Shown: in pieces, positions 1 through 7,176 of the stretch | How positions within the stretch are numbered: the first letter of the stretch is position 1 | Layout of the letters: the number at the start of each line of letters is the position of its first letter | Origin: JAWXVD01 sp044425705 | GTDB lineage: Bacteria > Bacillota > Clostridia > Lachnospirales > Lachnospiraceae | Reading direction: 5' to 3' | Length of the DNA: 14,052 nucleotides | Assembly: GCA_044425705.1 (NCBI GenBank) | Contig: JAWXVD010000086.1 | Coordinates: 1 to 14,052 of the forward strand | Made by a program: the position numbers and the translations under genes | The notes under the pieces: generated by a model | What the model was told of the DNA's origin: nothing | Database searches by the model: none | Seen by the model: only the letters and a program-made list of their open reading frames with translations

Positions 1-275
1 AATAAGAAACGAAGTACATCTACCATAGTATCAGGCATCATACTAGGAGCTTTAATACACTTTACAAAGAAACGACCACCAATCCATGGTTCTTTTGGAT
101 CCAGAACTGAAGGGTCAGCACTTTGTACTGTATAATTAGAACCTAGACGAAACTTAGGGTCTGAAGGAAAATTCGAAGTTTGGTTATCCCAATTCGCTAC
201 TTCAGGGGTAAATGAATTTGTTTTTTCACCAGTTTTGTTATGGTATATACCATTATATAACAATGAATCAGACAT
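1..275 (-). CDS. Probable tail tube protein, N-terminal part (runs off left edge)
   Basis: The first 91 codons of a gene that continues beyond the left edge of the window. The ATG at 275-273 is preceded at 8 bases by a GAGGGGGG ribosome site (291-284), and the sheath stop codon lies only three bases upstream, so the two genes are clearly co-transcribed and probably translated together. The protein begins MSDSLLYNGIYHNK and later has FFVKCIKAPSMMPDTMVD, a beta-strand followed by a 'KAPSMMP' turn. This is loosely like the 'C-KATALP' stretch near the start of T4-type tube proteins. The product call rests mainly on position: in contractile phages the tube gene normally follows the sheath gene directly (T4 gp18/gp19, phiKZ gp29/gp30). 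If correct, it would polymerise into the inner tube inside the sheath. Another small tail protein cannot be excluded from this fragment. Confidence 0.55.
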   Translation of the reverse strand, partial: MSDSLLYNGIYHNKTGEKTNSFTPEVANWDNQTSNFPSDPKFRLGSNYTVQSADPSVLDPKEPWIGGRFFVKCIKAPSMMPDTMVDVLRFL

Positions 276-278
276 ATG

Positions 279-2330
279 TTATTCCCCCCTCAAGATGTTG
301 ATTTCGATATCAAAACCTTCATTCGATCCAGCAAATGTTACTGTAGCTACAGCTGTAGATTTCTCATCAATGATGTTCTTCTCAGTTCTAGTTATATATG
401 GTTCAACATTCGCAGACGCAGGATAACGACCTTGGAAAGAAGAATTAAGTTCTGTCAGTGCTTCAGAGTTAGCTGTTTCAGCTCCATCTCTATGATAAGT
501 ATGACGTGCTAGAACAACTTTCATTGTACGATGAACGTCTCCAATAACCAGACAGTTATTGATAGACTTTAGTTTAGATGTGGTATTTACAAATTGTGTT
601 TTTTCAGTACTTAGGAATCTAGGAGGCAGATCTGTACCCTCAGTTAGAGGAGAATTCTCGCCAGCAAGACCTAAATTACCTACAACATTCAAGAACGCTG
701 AACGTGCAGAACGTTCTTCCCCAGGAGCAGGAATCCAGTCATAAACCATACGTATAGTTTTACCATATTTGTACGCGACTATAGGAGTGTATGTACCGAT
801 TCTGTGCCACACTCTAGGAATCGCATATGCTAATTCGTATGTTTGTGTTACTTTATGGTATTCTTTTTCATAAACAGCAGTACCACACATCGGATAAATT
901 GCCATCATAGGATGCGTTGCATTGTATAAACTTTTAATACCCCTAGCAAATGCTTCTGCTTTTATGAAACTATCTTGTATTCCACAGTCCATATATATCA
1001 TTATATCAGTTCTATACTTTGGGATATACTCCAAAATCGTTTGTTTAATAGCAAGACTGAAATTAGCATCCAAAAGGAATGCTGCATGGACAATTCTACT
1101 ATCTATCAACCATGGGTCGATCTCAAATCTGAAGAATTTTTTATAAAGTTCTTCTATTGTGTTTTTTCTAGTTTCTTCTGTTACTATTGTATTACCAGTA
1201 CTACTCGGTACTTCCTGACCTATTTCTAGCGAACCATCATGACCACCTGAAAGGTAAGCATATGACTCACGGAAATCAAAACTATTTTCGTCTAATACCA
1301 ATGATTCGTAAGCTACTCCACCAGAATCAGTACAAGTAATAAAATCGATATCAATATCTTCTCCGCCATCATTAAATCTCTGACTAAGATAGTCAATGAT
1401 AGCTACAAAATTAGATTGATAGAAATGAGCATTTAATGCTTTTTTCTCATAAAAATTACCTGAATCAAGTTCTTTATAAACTTTATTGAAATCTTCTGAA
1501 ATAGTGTTATTTGTATCGTAGAAAGCATCTATATTCCATGCAAAATAGTATGAAGTATCGTATGTATCTACATTACCATAATCATCAACTTTCACGAAGT
1601 CAAGAATATAACGACGTCCATCAGATGAATTATCTAATGTTTTAATTAATGTATCCCTATCAGAATCATTTGTGATTCTAAATCCAAAGTTATTTCCTGT
1701 AGCACCCAGAGATGTACAATCGAACTTTAGGAAATTAAAAACACGCCAAGTGACTCTATTCTCATCTACTACTGAAGATGGGTTTTCTTTCACCCCATCA
1801 GCATTTAAAATTACAAGTTTTATTCTATAACCAGAAATAACTTCTTGAACATCAGCATACGTTCCATCAGCTTCTGGCTCATCGTTTTTAACGTATGAGA
1901 AAATTCTATCACCATTTTCATCTACTAAGAAATTCCCATCACTATCACGTTCGTAAACCGGAAGATTATCATCTTCTGCGATATGAACCTGTAGCATTAC
2001 TGTAGCGTAAGATGCATCTGAAGGCATCATACGACAAACATAAGCAACACCACTTGCTCTCAGTGTGTTTACTAAGTTTAGGTTTTGTTGACCGAATTTC
2101 TTAAAATCGCCAACATCTGATCCGTAAGTAGCATATAAAGATGCTAGATCACCTATACATTTAGTAACATTTGATGGTCCTGTAGAAGAAATTATAGGAT
2201 AAAGAAAATTCGCACCATTAGGCAATGTTGAATAGTACGTCGGAGCTATTGAGTTATCATTTATTGTAACATTAGGGACATAGCTATCAGTCCAATTCAA
2301 ATTATTATTATTAATAATCGTAGAACCCAT
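279..2330 (-). CDS. Contractile tail sheath protein
   Basis: A 683-residue protein, close to the roughly 700 residues of phiKZ-type sheaths. Sheath subunits polymerise around the tail tube and contract to drive it through the host envelope. Residues 40-110 have the usual sheath N-terminal pattern: a 'STGPSNVTKCIGDLASLYATYG' region with a FGQ step and a strand ending in YVCR. YLSGGHDGSLEI (359-370) carries the GGxDG motif typical of sheath cores. The C-terminal 150 residues (WIPAPGEERSARSAF, then NNCLVIGDV, then a final beta strand ending ILRGE) fit the conserved sheath domain that forms the inter-subunit mesh. The region 115-350 is family-specific and probably surface exposed. The start is firm: AGGAGG lies 7 bases before the ATG. 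Its stop is 3 bases before the next gene. A candidate late promoter lies 124 bases upstream, giving a longer leader than its neighbours have. Confidence 0.93.
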   Translation of the reverse strand: MGSTIINNNNLNWTDSYVPNVTINDNSIAPTYYSTLPNGANFLYPIISSTGPSNVTKCIGDLASLYATYGSDVGDFKKFGQQNLNLVNTLRASGVAYVCRMMPSDASYATVMLQVHIAEDDNLPVYERDSDGNFLVDENGDRIFSYVKNDEPEADGTYADVQEVISGYRIKLVILNADGVKENPSSVVDENRVTWRVFNFLKFDCTSLGATGNNFGFRITNDSDRDTLIKTLDNSSDGRRYILDFVKVDDYGNVDTYDTSYYFAWNIDAFYDTNNTISEDFNKVYKELDSGNFYEKKALNAHFYQSNFVAIIDYLSQRFNDGGEDIDIDFITCTDSGGVAYESLVLDENSFDFRESYAYLSGGHDGSLEIGQEVPSSTGNTIVTEETRKNTIEELYKKFFRFEIDPWLIDSRIVHAAFLLDANFSLAIKQTILEYIPKYRTDIMIYMDCGIQDSFIKAEAFARGIKSLYNATHPMMAIYPMCGTAVYEKEYHKVTQTYELAYAIPRVWHRIGTYTPIVAYKYGKTIRMVYDWIPAPGEERSARSAFLNVVGNLGLAGENSPLTEGTDLPPRFLSTEKTQFVNTTSKLKSINNCLVIGDVHRTMKVVLARHTYHRDGAETANSEALTELNSSFQGRYPASANVEPYITRTEKNIIDEKSTAVATVTFAGSNEGFDIEINILRGE

Positions 2331-2436
2331 TATTTTTCCTCCTTTTAATTTTTAAGGACATATCTTATTATCTATAATAAAACTTTAAAAAAAATTTAGC
2401 CATACAAGCTCGACGTATGTCTAAAATTAAAAATTT

Positions 2437-2465
2437 AAATAAGATGTTAGATATACTTTATTGTT
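2437..2465 (-). promoter_or_regulatory. Candidate late promoter(s) of the sheath gene, AACA-N6-TA type
   Basis: On the minus strand AACAATAAAGTA (2465-2454) fits AACA-N6-TA and differs from the motif before the 242-residue gene (4205-4194) at a single base. A second, weaker match, AACATCTTATTT, lies at 2448-2437. In phage AR9 the last base of this pattern is the transcription start, which would put the main start at 2454 and give a 124-base leader. The region is very AT-rich, so one of the two matches may be chance. Confidence 0.5.
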
Positions 2466-2501
2466 ATAAATTATCATAGGTTCGGTAACAAAATAGCATA
2501 C

Positions 2502-2522
2502 ATTTAGTGTATATCACTAAAT
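2502..2522. repeat. Inverted repeat between sheath and transglycosylase genes
   Basis: ATTTAGTG, a 5-base spacer TATAT, then CACTAAAT: a perfect 8-base inverted repeat. It lies 14 bases upstream of the ATATATTAT motif of the plus-strand gene and about 37 bases upstream of the minus-strand sheath promoter motif. No T-run follows on either strand, so it looks more like a protein-binding dyad than a terminator. Function unknown. Confidence 0.4.
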
Positions 2523-2535
2523 ACTCAATACATTG

Positions 2536-2544
2536 ATATATTAT
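2536..2544 (+). promoter_or_regulatory. Candidate non-late promoter element ATATATTAT
   Basis: ATATATTAT ends 37 bases before the ATG of the transglycosylase. The same nonamer stands 36 bases before the 8081 start on the minus strand and 44 bases before 9092. It resembles the AT-rich TATATTAC-type early promoters described for phiKZ. In sequence this AT-rich the match alone is weak; the repeated distance from start codons is the main support. Confidence 0.35.
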
Positions 2545-2581
2545 CATAATAAGCAAATTGGGTCAAAAAAGGAGTTTAATA

Positions 2582-3358
2582 ATGACTATAACGAAAGCAA
2601 TATTTTCTAAAATGAAATACGTAGCCATTCCGCTGATAGTTGCGTATGTGGTAGCATTTATGGTTATCGTAGCAGGAGATTTACTAGGTTATAATGTAAT
2701 TAGATCTATATTCGACGTACCGATTAGTGGGCATAAACCGTCTCGTGTACAACGTGATATAGACAATATACCATTATTCACAGAACCTTTACCTATCGAA
2801 AATGAACCGATATTTGTAGATGTTCCTGTAAATAGAAAATGGTATGGATTGACAGACTATCATGTGTATTTAGAATTGATGCCGGAGACATGGAGAGATA
2901 CATTTTATGAATACGCGTTACGTATAGGTATGTCAAAAGATCAAAGAATGGTATTCTTAGCTCTCATGATGTGTGAATCTGGAGAGTTTACAGCATTCTT
3001 AGGTAAAAACAAGTACAGTGTAGATATATCCCCATCTCAATTAAATTCTAACAATATTAAGAGTGAGCATTTTCGTTCGTTATTCTTTCCGGATTATGAT
3101 GTTCGTAAAGCTGAATACGATAAAACATTCAATAATATAAGTTATAAGAATTTGATATGTGAAACTAATTATGATCTATACATCCAAGCATCTGCTAATT
3201 TCTTTAAATATCTGTGGGATAAGAATAAAGGTAATGTAGAACGCACATTGATGCAATATAATGCTGGTGAAAGTAGATTCGTTCAAGGAACTAGTAGATT
3301 GGAAAAGGCTACGGCTTACAAGAATAAAGTAATGGGGATATATAGAGAAATTAAATAA
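2582..3358 (+). CDS. Membrane-anchored lytic transglycosylase (SLT-like)
   Basis: A 258-residue protein. Residues 12-32 form one hydrophobic membrane segment after a short basic N terminus, followed by a linker rich in Pro, Asn and acidic residues (about 45-85) and a C-terminal lysozyme-like domain (about 95-255). The domain shows ALMMCESGEF (127-136), where E132 matches the catalytic Glu of family-1 transglycosylases ('ESxF'), and LMQYNAGES (223-231), equivalent to the 'AYNAG' motif. The usual GLMQ motif is replaced by DISPSQLN (148-155). Such enzymes cleave the glycan strand of peptidoglycan. The anchor suggests action from the inner membrane or inside a virion-associated particle rather than as a free endolysin. 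The start is the ATG with AAGGAG 7 bases upstream; an in-frame TTG at 2558 lies before that site and is not used. The gene is alone on the plus strand, divergent from the sheath gene. Confidence 0.82.
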   Translation: MTITKAIFSKMKYVAIPLIVAYVVAFMVIVAGDLLGYNVIRSIFDVPISGHKPSRVQRDIDNIPLFTEPLPIENEPIFVDVPVNRKWYGLTDYHVYLELMPETWRDTFYEYALRIGMSKDQRMVFLALMMCESGEFTAFLGKNKYSVDISPSQLNSNNIKSEHFRSLFFPDYDVRKAEYDKTFNNISYKNLICETNYDLYIQASANFFKYLWDKNKGNVERTLMQYNAGESRFVQGTSRLEKATAYKNKVMGIYREIK

Positions 3359-3401
3359 CAATCACACAAATAACTATATAAGGAAAAAAACATAAATGGT
3401 T

Positions 3402-3426
3402 TCGCTAGGCTAATATAGCCTAGTGA
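3402..3426. terminator. Hairpin between convergent genes, possible terminator
   Basis: An 11-base stem (one G-U pair) with a 3-base loop, core CTAGGCTA-ATA-TAGCCTAG. It lies between the plus-strand transglycosylase and the minus-strand 242-residue gene, which converge here. On the minus strand a run of seven T follows after about 11 bases (3390-3384); on the plus strand there is only an AT-rich tail. It may act mainly on minus-strand transcripts. Confidence 0.5.
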
Positions 3427-3444
3427 TAACCTTAAATTTAATTA

Positions 3445-4173
3445 TTATAAACTATTTTTTTCTATCGTAGAATCTAATTCATTAGCACCTGTCTTAGCAT
3501 TTATGACAGAACGTGATAAACCAAAAGAAATATAACCACTACTTACAGCTCCGAAAGTTGTAGCGTATTTAGATAATTCTTTTAAACTTATTAATTGTCT
3601 CCCGGATTCAGATGTATCTGGTTTTTTAGTTAGTAACAATCTAAATGGTTCATTAGGATTGTTAGGATTTCTACACATTTCAGATACAATCATCTGCAGA
3701 ATCATAGAAGGTACTTTGTAATTAACTTTATTGAGTGTAGCCGTCAATTTTAGCATTGTATAGATAGTAGTGTATGATAGTTGTTTAGGTATGTAATTAT
3801 TAAATAGCATATCCACATACTTAACAACCGGATCTGTAGATTGAGTGAATAGATTTGACTCAGTAAATATACTATTCTTATAAAACTCTAAAACATAGAT
3901 AAACTCACCATCAACTGTTTCTTCTCTAATATTAGAGGGTGTAAGAAGTATCATTGATGGGAATCTCATTACATACTTCTTATACTTACCCTCACCATCA
4001 GGATCGTCATAAGCATACATATCAAATAGACCCAGAGTATTTATCTTCTCAGTCACAAATTCTGATATTTTCCTATCGAAATATTTTTTAGGCAATATAA
4101 CCTCAAGAAATTCTTTTTTTACTATATATTCGCCTGCACCGTTCATATCGATAACGTTAGTGATAGCCATCAT
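3445..4173 (-). CDS. Unrecognised phage protein, probably structural (242 aa)
   Basis: I do not recognise the family. The protein is 242 residues, mixed alpha/beta, with no membrane segment or signal peptide. Residues 10-110 look strand-rich (for example YVMRFPSMILLTP, EFIYVLEFYKNS); residues 115-185 look helical (TIYTMLKLTATL, SMILQMIVSEMC); the C terminus is a Ser/Gly-rich tail. It lies 36 bases after the 634-residue gene and on the sheath side of the cluster, so a neck, head-completion or tail role is plausible by context alone. Two ATG codons stand in tandem (4173 and 4170); the AAAGGA site is 5 bases from the first and 8 from the second, so M2 may be the real start. It has its own AACA-N6-TA motif, placing the transcript start 21 bases before the first ATG. 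Confidence 0.8.
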   Translation of the reverse strand: MMAITNVIDMNGAGEYIVKKEFLEVILPKKYFDRKISEFVTEKINTLGLFDMYAYDDPDGEGKYKKYVMRFPSMILLTPSNIREETVDGEFIYVLEFYKNSIFTESNLFTQSTDPVVKYVDMLFNNYIPKQLSYTTIYTMLKLTATLNKVNYKVPSMILQMIVSEMCRNPNNPNEPFRLLLTKKPDTSESGRQLISLKELSKYATTFGAVSSGYISFGLSRSVINAKTGANELDSTIEKNSL

Positions 4174-4193
4174 TAATATCCTTTATATTTTAA

Positions 4194-4205
4194 TACTTTA
4201 ATGTT
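4194..4205 (-). promoter_or_regulatory. Candidate late promoter of the 242-aa gene, AACA-N6-TA
   Basis: AACATTAAAGTA on the minus strand, predicted transcript start at 4194, 21 bases before the ATG at 4173. It sits between the stop codon of the 634-residue gene (4212-4210) and the ribosome site of the next gene, a 36-base gap. It differs by one base from the sheath copy at 2465-2454. Confidence 0.6.
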
Positions 4206-4209
4206 TTGA

Positions 4210-6114
4210 CTACTTCTTATTAGCTTTTTTCTTTTTTGATTGGACGTATTTGTACTTAGGGTTATTTAAAGGTTTGATTTTTATATCCTCACCTTCAAAT
4301 AGTCTATCTTTAAAGAACTCTTTGGATAGATTAATGTACTCATCGAGTATCTTAATGATACCTAATTTTACATCACTTTTATTGATTATCTTAGCTAGAT
4401 ATACATCAGGATAAGCTTCTTCAGTATTACCTAATAGATTATCGAAGAACATCTTATAATCTTCTGGTGAGTATACGAAATCTAAACTATGTATCATATC
4501 ATAAAGAATATTGTTCATCATGATAGCGTTATATCTAAAATCTTTAGCAGTTTTAGATTCTCTCAATATAGCAGCCTTTAAAAACATATTGTTGTTAACT
4601 GCTGAGCAATTTTCCTCTGTTAGATTACCTATATGATCATACACACCAAGAACATTCTTTTCTAACTCTTCATCTGTGATTTCTTCACTTCTTTTTAATA
4701 AAGCTTTACCATAACCATTATAAATAGACATATCTCTAATTTCACTAAGAATTATTGTTTCGAAATTACTAAATACAATCTCTTGAGCTAAATGCTCATT
4801 AAGAATAGATATAACTTCTTCTTTTGATGATTTAGTAGGTTCACCATTCTCATCTTTCAATTTAGATATATCAATTTCGTTTACTATAGTATTTTGATAC
4901 ATAGCGATTGTTTTAGCTATACATAAAGCTTCTAGCTCACGATTATATTTTTTATTTATCTTTTCAGTTCTCATACTATTAGTATAAACAACTTCCTTAG
5001 CCATTTTAAGAAAATCTCTATATTTTACAATACTTTCTTTAGTCATCTCTACAAATTTCTTATTAGATTTAAGACTATTCATATATTCTATTATCATACC
5101 GAAGTTTTCTTTTATTCTAGCTACATACTCAGAATAATCATCTTCTGCGAAGTAATGACTAAATGACTCAAATTCTGGTGGTACATCTGTAGTTCCTGAA
5201 TATTTCAAAATAAAATATAATAGTTCTTTCATAAACGTTATAGTGTATTCTGTAGTAGTAACTCCAAAATCATAAACAGATTTGTAGGTTAAACGTTTTC
5301 TAGCTTCTTCTGTTTGAGCATAATTCATCGCATTAACTTTAGTTTGTTCAAACATACTATTTGTGATATATCCTCTAGCGTTATATCCTCTTCCTACAAT
5401 ATTGAATAAGTCATAATATGAAGCATCTACAACATCTTTAGACGCTATACCAGATTCAACAAGCACATCAAGGAATAATCCGTTAGTACAAAGCTTTTCT
5501 TTTATTATATCTATATTAGTATCAGAATGCTTGTCTCTCAAATACTTAATATAATAATCCATAGATTTTGTTCTAGATATAAGATTCTTAACTTCCGGGT
5601 CATTTATTAGAGCTAGATCGGATCTACCCATTGATTGAACTAGAGCTAATTGTTCTTTTATTTCAAACCTAGTTTGAACTATATCAGCATCTGGATCTAT
5701 TTGAGTAGCTTCTCTGAGATCCTCATCGTTCATAAGCATCAATTCTTTAAAACGTTTACAGTTTTCAGTTATTTGATCGTAGTCACCTAGCATCTGAGCT
5801 ATACCAGATTCAACTATAACTCGAACATCTTTATCTGTAATCTCTGGTATTTCTAAATCATCATCACGTTTCTCATAGACTATCTTATCCCAGTCTATAG
5901 TATTATCATCACGCATCTCTTTTAAAGTAGCCTCACTTTCAGCAGCCATTATTTCGGCTTCTCTTAGGTTGACTTTTTCTTCTTCACTTGGTTCATATAG
6001 TTCTAGATCATCATCTTCTTCATATGTATACTCGCTATATTCCTCTTCATAATTTCCTAACGACTGCTCTTCTTTTTCAGGCTCCAATGAGTTTATTTCA
6101 TCATTTTGAATCAT
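4210..6114 (-). CDS. Unrecognised large acidic phage protein (634 aa)
   Basis: No family recognised. Residues 1-70 are very acidic (EEEYSEYTYEEDDDLELYEP) and probably disordered. Residues about 95-600 are almost wholly helical with many charged residues and no membrane segment. The last 11 residues form a basic tail (QSKKKKANKK). An acidic start with a basic end is seen in scaffold-like and portal-associated proteins, but no diagnostic motif is visible. The gene is between TerL and the sheath and just upstream of the 242-residue gene; in phiKZ-type phages virion proteins occupy the equivalent stretch, so a virion role is the best guess. The start is supported by CAGGAG 8 bases upstream. A terminator-like hairpin (6208-6231) separates it from the preceding gene, yet the 93 bases between hairpin and ATG contain no AACA-N6-TA match, so its promoter is unclear. 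Confidence 0.82.
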   Translation of the reverse strand: MIQNDEINSLEPEKEEQSLGNYEEEYSEYTYEEDDDLELYEPSEEEKVNLREAEIMAAESEATLKEMRDDNTIDWDKIVYEKRDDDLEIPEITDKDVRVIVESGIAQMLGDYDQITENCKRFKELMLMNDEDLREATQIDPDADIVQTRFEIKEQLALVQSMGRSDLALINDPEVKNLISRTKSMDYYIKYLRDKHSDTNIDIIKEKLCTNGLFLDVLVESGIASKDVVDASYYDLFNIVGRGYNARGYITNSMFEQTKVNAMNYAQTEEARKRLTYKSVYDFGVTTTEYTITFMKELLYFILKYSGTTDVPPEFESFSHYFAEDDYSEYVARIKENFGMIIEYMNSLKSNKKFVEMTKESIVKYRDFLKMAKEVVYTNSMRTEKINKKYNRELEALCIAKTIAMYQNTIVNEIDISKLKDENGEPTKSSKEEVISILNEHLAQEIVFSNFETIILSEIRDMSIYNGYGKALLKRSEEITDEELEKNVLGVYDHIGNLTEENCSAVNNNMFLKAAILRESKTAKDFRYNAIMMNNILYDMIHSLDFVYSPEDYKMFFDNLLGNTEEAYPDVYLAKIINKSDVKLGIIKILDEYINLSKEFFKDRLFEGEDIKIKPLNNPKYKYVQSKKKKANKK

Positions 6115-6201
6115 AAGTTATACTCCTGTAATGATTTTAGCTATAAGCTATTTATGCTATTATGTCGCAAAAATAATAAAAAAAAAGAGTATAATAAGAT
6201 G

Positions 6202-6231
6202 AAAAGCTAAGACACCAATTAAGGTGTCTTA
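6202..6231 (-). terminator. Intrinsic terminator after the 121-aa gene
   Basis: A 9-base perfect stem, TAAGACACC and GGTGTCTTA, with a 6-base loop (6208-6231). On the minus strand it is followed within two bases by TTTTC (from 6205). It starts 17 bases after the stop codon of the 6614-6249 gene and would end that transcript. Confidence 0.6.
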
Positions 6232-6248
6232 AACATTTCTAAATCTAA

Positions 6249-6614
6249 TTATTTCTTACCGAAAAGACCACCCAAAATACCACCAACCTCATCTTTGACA
6301 TCTTCTACTACTTCTTCATTATTCTCTAATACATCTTCGACTTTGTCTTTGATATCTTCACCGCCAGACACAACCTTATCAACAGTACCTGCTATTTCTG
6401 GATTCTTATCTAAAGTTTCTTCAACTTTATCTTTGACATCTTCTATCACGTCTTTAGCATCATCAGTTACACCTGTAATCACATCTTGAGCTTTTTTGAA
6501 GAATAAATTAACAAAAAAAGATTTAACCTTACCGATTAGATTTTTTATACCATCGCCAATTCTCTTAAAGAAATTAACTACAGCGCTTCCTATCTTCGAA
6601 AATAAATTTAGCAT
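6249..6614 (-). CDS. Small amphipathic/coiled-coil protein of unknown function (121 aa)
   Basis: Residues 1-41 are basic and amphipathic (MLNLFSKIGSAVVNFFKRIG, then further Lys/Phe/Ile-rich sequence), with a pattern like membrane-active helices. Residues 42-108 are acidic and repetitive: the theme 'DVKDKVEETLDKN', 'DIKDKVEDVLENN', 'EDVKDEVGGIL' recurs, giving a helix with an 11-residue-like rhythm similar to LEA or apolipoprotein-type helices. The end is GGILGGLFGKK. There is no Cys or Trp. It could bind membrane surfaces, be a holin-like or lysis-related peptide, or be a virion interior protein; nothing decides between these. The longest open frame starts at 6644, but that ATG lies upstream of the predicted transcript start (6640). 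The ATG at 6614 has AAGGAG 8 bases before it and is chosen. It is expressed alone, between its own promoter and terminator. Confidence 0.8.
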   Translation of the reverse strand: MLNLFSKIGSAVVNFFKRIGDGIKNLIGKVKSFFVNLFFKKAQDVITGVTDDAKDVIEDVKDKVEETLDKNPEIAGTVDKVVSGGEDIKDKVEDVLENNEEVVEDVKDEVGGILGGLFGKK

Positions 6615-6639
6615 ATCTTTTACTCCTTTGGTATTGATA

Positions 6640-6651
6640 TACATTAATGTT
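6640..6651 (-). promoter_or_regulatory. Candidate late promoter of the 121-aa gene, AACA-N6-TA
   Basis: AACATTAATGTA on the minus strand. Predicted transcript start at 6640 gives a 26-base leader that contains the AAGGAG site of the 6614 start. It begins directly after the T-run of the terminator that closes the upstream operon, a compact terminator-promoter junction. Confidence 0.62.
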
Positions 6652-6656
6652 TTAAG

Positions 6657-6698
6657 AAAAAAATAAATGAAGGGAGTTTTTGACCACCTTCATTTATT
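6657..6698 (-). terminator. Strong intrinsic terminator after the coupled gene pair
   Basis: A perfect 12-base stem, AATAAATGAAGG (6662-6673) and CCTTCATTTATT (6687-6698), with a 13-base loop. On the minus strand the stem runs into a T-rich tract (6663-6657 are all T). It starts 7 bases after the stop codon of the 7176-6706 gene and is the clearest Rho-independent terminator in the window. Confidence 0.8.
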
Positions 6699-6705
6699 AA
6701 TTAAT

Positions 6706-7176
6706 TTAAGAAACCGCTGAAACTATTATATCATTAAATGATCCCAATGCTGAATTTATTATAGATGCAGCTTTATTCTTAAAATGCTGATCTGGTTCAA
6801 CATTAAACCTTTCTTCCATTCTCGGATATATTATCTCTTCGGTAATTGTTTTAGAAAGATTACTAGAGAAATTAGGTATATCTATTCTTTTTATATTTTT
6901 GATGAATGGTTTAAATACGTTGTTAGCTAAATCTTCGGCTTCTTTCTCTGTCATTAAACTAACCATATCTTCTATTGATGGATATCCTCTATCTGAAGCA
7001 TATTTCTGGAATGAATCTAAATCTCCTTTAAGTTTAAGAGCTTTAATTGGATGATGCACAGCATACTTAATGACATGCGTTTTAAAATTTTCTACTATCT
7101 TTTTAGTTTCTGGAGATTTCATTAGAATGGTTTGTAAGTGTTCTAATATTTCTGGTGTTTTGTTGTTGTTGTTCAT
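6706..7176 (-). CDS. Unrecognised helical protein, coupled to upstream gene (156 aa)
   Basis: Family not recognised. The protein is 156 residues, predicted mostly helical, near-neutral to basic in the first half (KIVENFKTHVIKYAVHHPIK) and without a membrane segment. The start codon overlaps the stop of the preceding gene in an ATGA arrangement, with AAGGAG 5 bases before the ATG. The two genes are therefore probably translated in fixed proportion and may act in the same complex. Both precede a strong terminator and together form a two-gene operon. No function can be inferred beyond that pairing. Confidence 0.78.
   Translation of the reverse strand: MNNNNKTPEILEHLQTILMKSPETKKIVENFKTHVIKYAVHHPIKALKLKGDLDSFQKYASDRGYPSIEDMVSLMTEKEAEDLANNVFKPFIKNIKRIDIPNFSSNLSKTITEEIIYPRMEERFNVEPDQHFKNKAASIINSALGSFNDIIVSAVS

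Noticed and set aside
922..1229. Overlapping plus-strand open frames inside the sheath gene
   Set aside because: Antisense shadows of a well-supported gene, without ribosome sites.
2558..2581. TTG start giving an eight-residue longer transglycosylase
   Set aside because: The AAGGAG ribosome site lies inside this extension and is well spaced for the ATG at 2582.
6128..6155. Small dyad TAGCT-ATA-AGCTA upstream of the 634-aa gene as an operator
   Set aside because: A five-base stem is expected by chance in this composition and nothing else supports it.
6295..6489. Ser/Thr-rich plus-strand open frame opposite the 121-aa gene
   Set aside because: Its low-complexity composition is the complement of the Asp/Glu/Val repeats of the real gene.
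6615..6644. Longer N terminus of the 121-aa protein from the ATG at 6644
   Set aside because: That ATG is upstream of the predicted transcript start, and the ribosome site serves the ATG at 6614.
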